A DNA stretch of 24,518 nt, taken from JAAEUB01 sp964550345 (GTDB lineage Bacteria > Pseudomonadota > Alphaproteobacteria > Rhodobacterales > Rhodobacteraceae). The stretch lies in assembly GCA_964550345.1 (NCBI GenBank), contig CAZJYZ010000051.1, positions 1 to 24,518 of the forward strand. The letters are read 5' to 3'. The position numbers and the translations under genes are program-made. Of the stretch, positions 1 through 7,017 are shown piece by piece (positions within the stretch are counted from its first letter, which is position 1; each line of letters starts with the position of its first letter). The notes under the pieces are model-generated. The model saw nothing but the letters and a program-made list of their open reading frames with translations, ran no database searches and had not been told where the DNA came from.

Positions 1-340
1 CAGGCCAATCATGCACTAACATTCAAACTGGACCACTCAAGGGGGGCTGATCACTGCATTTATGAGTACGACCTAGTTGACTGAATTTCGAGAGTAGCAA
101 GTCCGTGAAGTTATTACGAACGGCAGCTTTGTCCTGCATAGCTGGCACTGCAGCTAAGGGTCTATATGTGTGGTATTATTCCTGCTGGCGTATCAGTTGC
201 ACAGCTTAAAATTTGGAAACCCGAAGGGTTTTAAAATAGATTGATCTGCTAGAAGCGAAATAAACTAGAGCTATTGCACGTTGAATAAATAAATGGAACA
301 AATGGGGAACTTCTAGGTCAGATTTTGGATTGGAGGATTC
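1..340. other. Left-edge region with no intact gene
   Basis: Frame 1 of the + strand is open from the window edge to a TGA at 82-84 and could be the last 27 codons of a gene that begins outside; its product (ending YEYDLVD) is not recognised. After that, all frames are short. A small hairpin lies at 217-231 (AAACCC, loop GAA, GGGTTT) followed by TAAAATAG, which could be a weak terminator. The stretch is clearly more AT-rich than the genes to its right. No promoter for the next gene could be assigned with confidence. Confidence 0.3.
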
Positions 341-757
341 ATGAAGCCCAGAATTAGCATGATAGCATTGGCGGTTGACGACCTAGGCAAAGCCGTTTCG
401 TTTTATGAAGCAGGTTTGGGATTTCCTAAATTGGATTCACCCCCGGGTGTAGCTTTCTTCAAAATGAACGGTACTTGGCTTGGACTATCGGAGCGAGATG
501 CGCTTGCAGCTGACGCCGCCATTTCACCAGAGGGAACTGGGTATAACAGTTTTAATCTTGCCCATAATGTCGCGTCAGAGGAAGAAGTGGATCAAGTTAT
601 TTCACAAGCATTATCAGCGGGCGCGACGCTCGTTAAACAGGTACAAAAAGCCGATTGGGGTGGCTATCATGGTTATTTCAAGGACCCTGACGGGCATTTA
701 TGGGAAGTGGCCTACAACCCCTTCGCATGGATTGGTCCGGAAGATTCTGAAGCGTAG
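341..757 (+). CDS. VOC (glyoxalase/bleomycin-resistance fold) family protein
   Basis: A 138-residue protein with the vicinal-oxygen-chelate pattern. The N-terminal strand and helix read IALAVDDLGKAVSFYEAGLG (residues 8-27), and near the C-terminus comes the hallmark DPDGHLWEVAYNP (about 115-127), whose Glu is the usual metal ligand. The length fits a single-chain VOC protein with two beta-alpha-beta-beta-beta modules. Proteins of this shape include lyases, dioxygenases and antibiotic-binding proteins; the substrate cannot be read from the sequence. The start is supported by a GGAGG at 332-336, five bases before the ATG. It stands alone, converging on hflX 82 bp downstream. The fold is near certain, the function open. 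Confidence 0.88.
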   Translation: MKPRISMIALAVDDLGKAVSFYEAGLGFPKLDSPPGVAFFKMNGTWLGLSERDALAADAAISPEGTGYNSFNLAHNVASEEEVDQVISQALSAGATLVKQVQKADWGGYHGYFKDPDGHLWEVAYNPFAWIGPEDSEA

Positions 758-839
758 CTCACATCAAGAATTCACTATAACGGCAGTTCTCAACCGCGTT
801 ATCGGCAATACAGCAGAGCGCCTAATTTAAGCTGAACGA

Positions 840-2150
840 TCAGCCATCCAGCGCCTCATATTCCGCCGCCTGACGTTTGGTCCAGGTCAGGGTTAGGTTC
901 CAACCATCCTCGCCAGTTACCTCGTCGTCCACCACCCCTTGTGCATGCAGCCAGGCATGTTTGCGGCCTTCACTGAAGGCAAGTTGCAGATTAATGGTAT
1001 TTTTAGGCTCGGACAGGGCGGCTTCAATGGCGATAATAAGCTCGTCCATACCTTCGCCAGTCAGGGCGGAAAGGGCGAAGGCGTCGTCACGACGGCCGGC
1101 CTCGACCAGTTTTGCGTTGCGGCCATCGGCTTCCAGCAAGTCAATTTTGTTCCAGACTTCAAGGCGCGGCACGTCCGGGTCAACCTCAAGATCGGTCAAG
1201 ATTTTCTCAACATCTTCCGCCTGAACGTCACTTTGTTCATGGCTGATATCGCGCACGTGGCAGATCAGGTCAGCCTCCAGCACCTCTTCAAGCGTAGCGC
1301 GAAAGGCCGCGACCAGTTCCGTAGGCAGGTCCGAGATGAAGCCCACCGTGTCTGACAGGATCACCTTGCGCCCCGTCCCGGCCTTGCCCGATCCGGGCAA
1401 TTCTATCTGACGCATGGTCGGGTCCAACGTGGCGAAAAGCATGTCTTTAGCCATGACTTTGGCGCCGGTCAGGTGGTTGAAAAGAGTGGACTTTCCGGCA
1501 TTGGTGTAGCCCACCAGCGCAACGATCGGATAAGGCACCTTGGCGCGCGCTTTGCGGTGTAGGGCGCGGGTCTTGACCACTTTCTCCAACTGGCGGCGCA
1601 GGCGGTTCAACTGATCATCGATAGCGCGCCGGTCGGCCTCGATCTGGGTTTCCCCCGGACCGCCAACAAAACCAAGCCCACCACGTTGCCGCTCAAGGTG
1701 GGTCCAGGCACGCACCAGCCGCGTTCGCTGATATGAAAGGGCTGCCATTTCCACCTGCAACACGCCTTCACGGGTGCGCGCCCGGTCCGAGAATATTTCA
1801 AGGATCAGCCCCGTTCGGTCCAGGAGCTTAACCCCCCATTCCTTTTCAAGGTTGCGCTGCTGCACCGGTGAAACCAGCCCGTCAATCAGCACGAGTTCAA
1901 CCTCAGCGGCCTTAAACAATGCCCCCAGTTCGGCCATTTTGCCTGTGCCAAACAAAGTGCCGGGACGTGGTTTTGACAGGGGTACGATTGTGCTGCCGGT
2001 AATTTCCAGCCCCGGAAGGGCTTCGGTCAACGCCACAGCTTCTTCCAGCCCCGGCCCGGCCGCGCGGCGATTGGGGTCTCGGGTCAGGTCCGGGTAGAGC
2101 ACCCAGGCACGGGTTGCCTGCTCTGTTCGATCAACGGAATCAGTTTTCAT
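840..2150 (-). CDS. hflX: GTPase HflX
   Basis: Ribosome-associated GTPase of the Obg-HflX superfamily, which in other bacteria splits or rescues stalled ribosomes under stress. In the longest reading (440 residues, from 2162) the HflX signature with GGPGETQIEADRR lies at about 161-179. The G domain follows: G1 GYTNAGKS 218-225, G3 DTVG 271-274, G4 NKID 338-341, G5 SALTG 365-369. The longest reading uses TTG at 2162, with GTG next at 2159. I prefer the ATG at 2150 (436 residues) because GGTGA sits five bases before it. It is the last gene of the co-directional block, 96 bp after hfq; hfq-hflX adjacency is widely conserved. The family is certain, the exact start less so. Confidence 0.95.
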   Translation of the reverse strand: MKTDSVDRTEQATRAWVLYPDLTRDPNRRAAGPGLEEAVALTEALPGLEITGSTIVPLSKPRPGTLFGTGKMAELGALFKAAEVELVLIDGLVSPVQQRNLEKEWGVKLLDRTGLILEIFSDRARTREGVLQVEMAALSYQRTRLVRAWTHLERQRGGLGFVGGPGETQIEADRRAIDDQLNRLRRQLEKVVKTRALHRKARAKVPYPIVALVGYTNAGKSTLFNHLTGAKVMAKDMLFATLDPTMRQIELPGSGKAGTGRKVILSDTVGFISDLPTELVAAFRATLEEVLEADLICHVRDISHEQSDVQAEDVEKILTDLEVDPDVPRLEVWNKIDLLEADGRNAKLVEAGRRDDAFALSALTGEGMDELIIAIEAALSEPKNTINLQLAFSEGRKHAWLHAQGVVDDEVTGEDGWNLTLTWTKRQAAEYEALDG

Positions 2151-2246
2151 GCTTTTCACCAAATAACACTTTTAGAAACGCCAATAACATAATGTTCTGA
2201 CGTTAGGTTTTACATTTGGCGAAGTGGTTAAGCGAAGGAATGTCGC

Positions 2247-2483
2247 TTAGCTATCGTCGCCATCATACAGGTTGATCGGCTGGCCCGGCATGATTGTCGA
2301 GATTGCATGCTTGTAGACCAGTTGGGACTGCCCGTCGCGCTTTAGCAGGACGCAGAAATTGTCGAACCATGAAATAACCCCCTGCAGCTTTACGCCGTTG
2401 ATCAGAAAGATGGTTACCGGGATCTTGGTTTTACGCACATGATTCAAAAATGCGTCTTGCAGATTCTGCTTGTCGCCAGCCAT
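2247..2483 (-). CDS. hfq: RNA chaperone Hfq
   Basis: Hfq forms a hexameric Sm-like ring that pairs small RNAs with mRNAs and affects nitrogen control in several proteobacteria. The 78-residue product has NLQDAFLNHVRK (7-18) with the proximal-face Gln-Asp, the Sm1 strands IFLINGVKLQGVISWFDNF (25-43), and the Sm2 motif YKHAIST (57-63). The basic rim patch, RRER in E. coli, reads RKTK here (17-20). The C-terminus is short, as usual in alphaproteobacteria. AAGGA lies nine bases before the ATG. A 5-bp hairpin (GCCCA / TGGGC, 2509-2522) lies in the leader, and a 7-bp inverted repeat (2229-2249) covers the stop codon without a following U-run, so read-through to hflX is plausible. Confidence 0.97.
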   Translation of the reverse strand: MAGDKQNLQDAFLNHVRKTKIPVTIFLINGVKLQGVISWFDNFCVLLKRDGQSQLVYKHAISTIMPGQPINLYDGDDS

Positions 2484-2557
2484 CGCTTTTTTCCTTTATT
2501 ATCTCGTGGCCCACCATTGGGCAGGGAAATCAAATTAAGACTAGTATGAAGCGGGCC

Positions 2558-2582
2558 GGGCGGAGTTTCCAGCCCTTTTTTT
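2558..2582 (+). terminator. Terminator-like hairpin with T7 tract, antisense to the operon
   Basis: On the + strand GGGCGG (2558-2563) pairs with CC-A-GCCC (2569-2575, one bulged A) around a 5-base loop, followed by seven T residues (2576-2582). It lies in the 105-bp gap between trkH and hfq, both on the - strand. On the - strand the hairpin is preceded by A7 and has no U-tract, so it would work mainly against antisense transcription. No + strand gene ends here. Confidence 0.45.
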
Positions 2583-2588
2583 ACCCCA

Positions 2589-4136
2589 TTACCGGCGCCA
2601 GATATCCGGGTTCATCAACGCCACGATTGCCAGTGTTTCAAGACGCCCAACAATCATGGCGGCAGACAGGATCAGCTTGGCGGCCGATGATAGATCGCCG
2701 TAACTGATTGGCTCGCTTGCTGCAAAATTTGCTAATGGTCCAGTTGTTGTCAGGGCCGAGACTGTCAGGATCATTGAGGTTTCAAACCCCTCACCTGTCA
2801 AGGCAAACAAGGCCATGAAAGTTGCCACAGAAAGGGCCATAAGCATGAAAAACACCCATGCCAGAAAGGCCCCGCGTGAGCGGATGTGGCGCGCCTCGCC
2901 GCCCGCGCCGCCAACCGAAGAGGGATGCACAAGCTTGTCCAGTTCGCGCAGGCTGTGTTTGTAAAGGGCATAGACCCGCAAAAGCTTGGCCCCTCCTGCC
3001 GTAGTCGCCACCCCGCCCCCAACAAGCGCCAACCCCATCAGCACCAACCCCGGTGAGTGCAGACCGGACCAATCCTGTGCTGTCCCCCAGTCGCTGCTTT
3101 CAAAGCCGGTTGTTGTCAAGAAAGACAAAACGGTAAAGGCTGTGCCCCACATTGCGTTGAACCCGGCTTTGAAATCCTGCTCTTCGTCGACTTCAAAGGC
3201 ACCGACCCAGTGGCGCAGGAGCAAAATCAAAGTCACGAGAACCACCAGCGCGATGGCCAGCCGCACTTCGGGGTCTTTGCGGAAGGCACTTTCTTCGTCC
3301 AGCCTGCCTTCTCGCAAAAATGCCAGGCGTGAGATGGCAAAGATCAGGAATAGCGCAATCAGAAACTCGCCGCCCTGCCCGGCCTGTCCGCCTGACAAGC
3401 CACTGACCGGGGATATAGCGCTGGTCGATAAGGTGGAAAGGGCGTGGCAGAAGGCGATAAAGGGCGCGTCACCAGCCAAGATCAATCCGATCCACAAAAG
3501 CAGCGTCAGCCCGCTGTAAAGCGGCGTCAGGCGCGCAGCATAGGTGAAAATTCGGTCAGAGATATCCGCGACACCGGTGATCTGGCTCAGGCTGGCGCCG
3601 CGACCAGCAGATAGGCTATTGCCCTGCCCGGCATAGTGATAACCCAGCCCTCGCACCTCAAAGCCACCAAGGGCCATGGGGGCGAGAATGGCAATGGCGC
3701 TGATCCAGATGATCAGCCCTCCCAGCCAGCCAACCAAAGCCCGCCACAGATGTACCGAGGCTGGCAAACGGTCCGGATCGTCATACAGCGTTGCCCCGGT
3801 CGTGGTCAGGCTGGACACCATCTCAACATAAGCGTTGAGGAAGGTGGTATTGCCAAGCGCCTGATGTAATGGCACGGCCAGCATCAGAGGCAACAAAGTG
3901 AATACCCCGACCAGCGCCAAAAGGTGAATGCGGGCAAACCCGGCACTTGGTCTGCCCGCCGTGGTTATGGCCAGAAACATGGTCAGGAAGCCGAACAAAA
4001 GGCTAGAATAGAAAAAAACCCGCGCCACAAAAAATTCAGAGCGTACCAGCGCGTGAATGGCCGGGACCAGCATGATAGCGGCAAAAACCCCCATCAACAG
4101 GACAAGTATGGGCAGTTTTGAGGTCTGGTTTGACAT
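2589..4136 (-). CDS. trkH: Trk-type potassium uptake channel subunit TrkH
   Basis: Membrane subunit of the TrkAH K+ uptake system. The 515-residue protein is strongly hydrophobic and shows four pore (P-loop) repeats: SSLTTTGAT (108-116), STLSTSAIS (234-242), LSFLTTTGF (337-345) and VSALTTTGPL (459-468). The segment LVGGGVATTAGGAKLLRVY (371-389), typical of TrkH, follows the third loop. Loops 1, 3 and 4 keep the filter glycine; loop 2 has Ala at 240 (codon GCT, 3417-3419). The start ATG overlaps the trkA stop in TGATG, so the two are translationally coupled and the gating partner is made from the same message. Otherwise the protein looks full length and intact. Confidence 0.95.
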   Translation of the reverse strand: MSNQTSKLPILVLLMGVFAAIMLVPAIHALVRSEFFVARVFFYSSLLFGFLTMFLAITTAGRPSAGFARIHLLALVGVFTLLPLMLAVPLHQALGNTTFLNAYVEMVSSLTTTGATLYDDPDRLPASVHLWRALVGWLGGLIIWISAIAILAPMALGGFEVRGLGYHYAGQGNSLSAGRGASLSQITGVADISDRIFTYAARLTPLYSGLTLLLWIGLILAGDAPFIAFCHALSTLSTSAISPVSGLSGGQAGQGGEFLIALFLIFAISRLAFLREGRLDEESAFRKDPEVRLAIALVVLVTLILLLRHWVGAFEVDEEQDFKAGFNAMWGTAFTVLSFLTTTGFESSDWGTAQDWSGLHSPGLVLMGLALVGGGVATTAGGAKLLRVYALYKHSLRELDKLVHPSSVGGAGGEARHIRSRGAFLAWVFFMLMALSVATFMALFALTGEGFETSMILTVSALTTTGPLANFAASEPISYGDLSSAAKLILSAAMIVGRLETLAIVALMNPDIWRR

Positions 4137-5512
4137 CAGAAAAAGTCGATAGAGACCTGAAGCAGCCGTTCAACCTCGGGCACATCGGCTGACAGGCAGA
4201 AAAGAGCAATGATGTCGCCTTCGTCAATCCGGGTTGAGCCGGTGGGTTTGACAACTTCTGCGCCTTTCATAACCGCACCAACCAGAACCCCTTCGGGCAG
4301 GTCTGTGTCACGGATACGTTTCCCGGCAATGGGGGAGGATGACATGACCTGCGCTTCGATAACTTCGGCCTCGGCGTCGCCAACGGAATAAACATTGCGC
4401 ACCTTGCCGTGGCGAATATGGCGCAGGATGGACGAAACCGTTGTTGCGCGCGGGTTGATAAAAGCATCAACTTCAAGCGGTTCCATCAGCGGAACCAGAG
4501 ATGGATCATTGACCAGACAGATCGACATGGACGAGCCGGCGGTTTTAGCCCGCACTGAAGCCAGAAGGTTGACCTTGTCGTCATCTGTAACGGCCAGAAT
4601 GGCATCCGCCCGACTGATCCCGGCCTCTTTCAGAATATCGACATCCATGCCATCACCATGCAAGACCACGGTGCGTTCCAGCGCGTCGGCGGCGCGTTCG
4701 GCCACTGCGCGGTCCATTTCGATCACCTTGGCGCGGATACGGTCGGACTGCATTTCCAGCCGTTTCGCCACTGCCAGACCGACATTCCCGCCCCCAAGGA
4801 TGACAACCCGTTCACGTCGCGACACCGATTTTCCAAAGATTTCAAGAGTTCGATTAACGTCGCTACTGACGCTGAACACATAGACCTGATCGCCACAAAA
4901 CAGCTGATCTCCGCTTTCCGGAACGAACAGATTGCCATCCCGGCGCACCCCGACGACCAAAGCCCGCAAGGTTGAAAACAGGTCGGTTAGCTGGCGCAGA
5001 GGGGTGTTCACCACCGGGCAGTCATCATCCAGCACAATACCCAGAAGCTGTGCGTGGCCATCCAGAAAGCTTTCCGTATCAAAGGCCGACGGGGCCGACA
5101 GGCGGCGCAGAGCAGCCTTGGCTACCTCGCGCTCGGGGCTGATAACCACGTCAATCGGCAGATGGTCACGACGATACAGGTCGGAATAAATCGCATCCAG
5201 ATAGGACTGGCTGCGCAGCCGGGCAATTTTGCGTGGCACTGCAAACACCGAATGGGCCACCTGACAGGTGACCATGTTCACCTCATCCGAATAGGTGGCT
5301 GCAATGATCATGTTGGCGTCGTTTGCGCCAGCACGCTCTAGCACGTCCGGGTGCGAAGCAAAGCCCGCAAGGCCCTGTACATCAAGGGTATCCATGGCGC
5401 GGCGCACCAGCGCGGGGTTGTTGTCCACGACGGTGACGTCGTTGTTTTCCCCTGACAGATGGCGGGCAATCTGCCAGCCAACCTGTCCTGCCCCGCAGAT
5501 GATTACTTTCAT
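4136..5512 (-). CDS. trkA: Trk system NAD-binding regulatory subunit TrkA
   Basis: Cytoplasmic gating-ring protein that binds nucleotides and controls TrkH. It contains two tandem RCK modules: Rossmann motifs GAGQVG (7-12) and GGGNVG (240-245), each ending in an acidic residue (D30, E265) typical of NAD(H) binding, and each followed by a TrkA-C domain (about 150-215 and 378-452). The reading frame extends ten codons upstream to 5542. I chose the ATG at 5512 because the protein then begins directly with the first Rossmann strand and is 458 residues, the length of E. coli TrkA. It follows ntrX after 71 bp and overlaps trkH by one base. Confidence 0.96.
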   Translation of the reverse strand: MKVIICGAGQVGWQIARHLSGENNDVTVVDNNPALVRRAMDTLDVQGLAGFASHPDVLERAGANDANMIIAATYSDEVNMVTCQVAHSVFAVPRKIARLRSQSYLDAIYSDLYRRDHLPIDVVISPEREVAKAALRRLSAPSAFDTESFLDGHAQLLGIVLDDDCPVVNTPLRQLTDLFSTLRALVVGVRRDGNLFVPESGDQLFCGDQVYVFSVSSDVNRTLEIFGKSVSRRERVVILGGGNVGLAVAKRLEMQSDRIRAKVIEMDRAVAERAADALERTVVLHGDGMDVDILKEAGISRADAILAVTDDDKVNLLASVRAKTAGSSMSICLVNDPSLVPLMEPLEVDAFINPRATTVSSILRHIRHGKVRNVYSVGDAEAEVIEAQVMSSSPIAGKRIRDTDLPEGVLVGAVMKGAEVVKPTGSTRIDEGDIIALFCLSADVPEVERLLQVSIDFF

Positions 5513-5583
5513 AACATCACTTTCCAGGTATCCGGACGCCAAGCCATGACAGAGACACGTCGCCGCGTCAATTATGCAAACAC

Positions 5584-7005
5584 TTAGCCTTCGCCCTGTT
5601 CCCCTGCCGCCACACGTGCCACCCGGGCGCCGGATTTGTTGCTGGTCACCACGCCAAGGCTTTTGAGTTTGCGGTGCAATGCACTGCGCTCCATCCCAAC
5701 AAAATTGGCAGTTCGGCTGATATTGCCGGAAAACCGGTTGATTTGGGTTAACAGGTATTCGCGTTCGAACGCTTCGCGGGCTTCTCGTAACGGCAACATG
5801 GCAAGAGATCCTGTAAGGCCTACACCCTCGGCTTCGTCACTGGCGCCGTCACTGGCACGGGATTCCGGGATTTCATTGCCTGATATTGGCCCTTCTCCAT
5901 CTCCGAGGATCAACACCCGTTCGATCACATTTTTCAACTGTCGTACATTTCCGGGCCAATGCATGGTCTGCAAAATAGCGGTGGCTTCGTCGGACAAAGC
6001 ACGTTGCGGCAGGCCTTGTGATTTGTTCAGACCTTCGATGAAATGGGCGGCAAGGCTGGGAATATCCTCTAACCGGTCCGCCAGTGAAGGAACGGTGATC
6101 GGCACGACCGAAAGGCGGTGGAACAATTCCTGCCGGAAGTTCCCAGCAGCAACCTCGGCTTCAAGATTACGCGCAGTGGATGAGATGACGCGGATATCCA
6201 CGTCAATTTTATCACCACCGCCAACCCGCTGAAAACGCTGATCAATCAGTACCCGCAGAATTTTCGACTGAGTACCAATCGGCATATCGGCAATTTCGTC
6301 AAAATAGAGCACCCCACCATTGGCATCCTCCAGCAGGCCCGTTTCAATTCCGCGTTCCAGACTTTCACGCCCAAACAGGACCTCTTCCATGCGTTCAGGT
6401 TCAACCGAGGCTGAACTGACACTGACAAACGGGCAGTCCTTACGCTGTGAATTGGCGTGGATGAAGCGCGCGGCTATTTCTTTGCCTGAACCAGCAGGTC
6501 CGCTGAGCATCACACGTCCGTTTGACTTGGTCACTTTTTCAAGTTGCATAATCAAATTCTTGTAGGCCGACCCAGACCCGATAATCTCGGCCGTTTCCAT
6601 CTCACGCAGACGTAACTGAGAGTTTTCGCGGCGCAGGCGCGCAGTTTCCATCGCCCGCCCGATCACGACCAGCAACTGGTCAATATTAAACGGTTTTTCA
6701 ATGAAATCATACGCACCCTGCTTAATTGCAGCGACGGCTATTTCGATATTACCATGGCCCGAGATAATCACCACCGGCACTTCCGGATAATCATTTTTGG
6801 CCAGCTTCAGAATATCGATCCCGTCCATGTCACTGTCTTTCAGCCATATGTCCAGGATCATCAGCGCAGGTTCGTCGTCCTCCAGCTGGGCCAGACATTC
6901 ATCCGAAGTACCAGCCAGACGGGTTGTAAAACCTTCGTCCACCAGAATATCTGAAACAAGTTCGCGAATATCGCGTTCATCGTCCACTATCAGAATATCG
7001 CCCAT
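5584..7005 (-). CDS. ntrX: Response regulator NtrX (NtrC family)
   Basis: Response regulator of the NtrYX system, linked in alphaproteobacteria to nitrogen metabolism, redox and cell-envelope control. The receiver domain (1-120) has the acidic pocket D8/D9, phosphoacceptor D52 and K104. The AAA+ domain (about 140-365) has Walker A GPAGSGKE (169-176) and Walker B VLYFDE (232-237). A Fis-type helix-turn-helix (about 425-450, NISRTANFVGMERSALHRKL) ends the protein before a short basic tail. Between FGRES (211-215) and Walker B the sequence is shortened and the GAFTGA loop that contacts sigma54 is missing. AAGGA lies nine bases before the ATG and overlaps the ntrY stop; the genes are 12 bp apart. 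Confidence 0.95.
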   Translation of the reverse strand: MGDILIVDDERDIRELVSDILVDEGFTTRLAGTSDECLAQLEDDEPALMILDIWLKDSDMDGIDILKLAKNDYPEVPVVIISGHGNIEIAVAAIKQGAYDFIEKPFNIDQLLVVIGRAMETARLRRENSQLRLREMETAEIIGSGSAYKNLIMQLEKVTKSNGRVMLSGPAGSGKEIAARFIHANSQRKDCPFVSVSSASVEPERMEEVLFGRESLERGIETGLLEDANGGVLYFDEIADMPIGTQSKILRVLIDQRFQRVGGGDKIDVDIRVISSTARNLEAEVAAGNFRQELFHRLSVVPITVPSLADRLEDIPSLAAHFIEGLNKSQGLPQRALSDEATAILQTMHWPGNVRQLKNVIERVLILGDGEGPISGNEIPESRASDGASDEAEGVGLTGSLAMLPLREAREAFEREYLLTQINRFSGNISRTANFVGMERSALHRKLKSLGVVTSNKSGARVARVAAGEQGEG

Positions 7006-7017
7006 ACGCGTTCTTCC

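Noticed and set aside
1..84. Open frame from the window edge that could be the end of a gene or transposase
   Set aside because: Only 27 codons and no recognised motif; it is mentioned in the left-edge entry but not called as a gene.
2213..2252. Sequence around GAAGTGGTTAAGCG resembling the D-arm of a serine or leucine tRNA
   Set aside because: No acceptor stem, anticodon arm or T-arm could be found, and it overlaps the hfq stop region.
3057..3332. Long open frames on the + strand opposite trkH, and similar frames opposite hflX, ntrY and amtB
   Set aside because: They are antisense shadows of strongly conserved genes in GC-rich DNA and show no family motifs.
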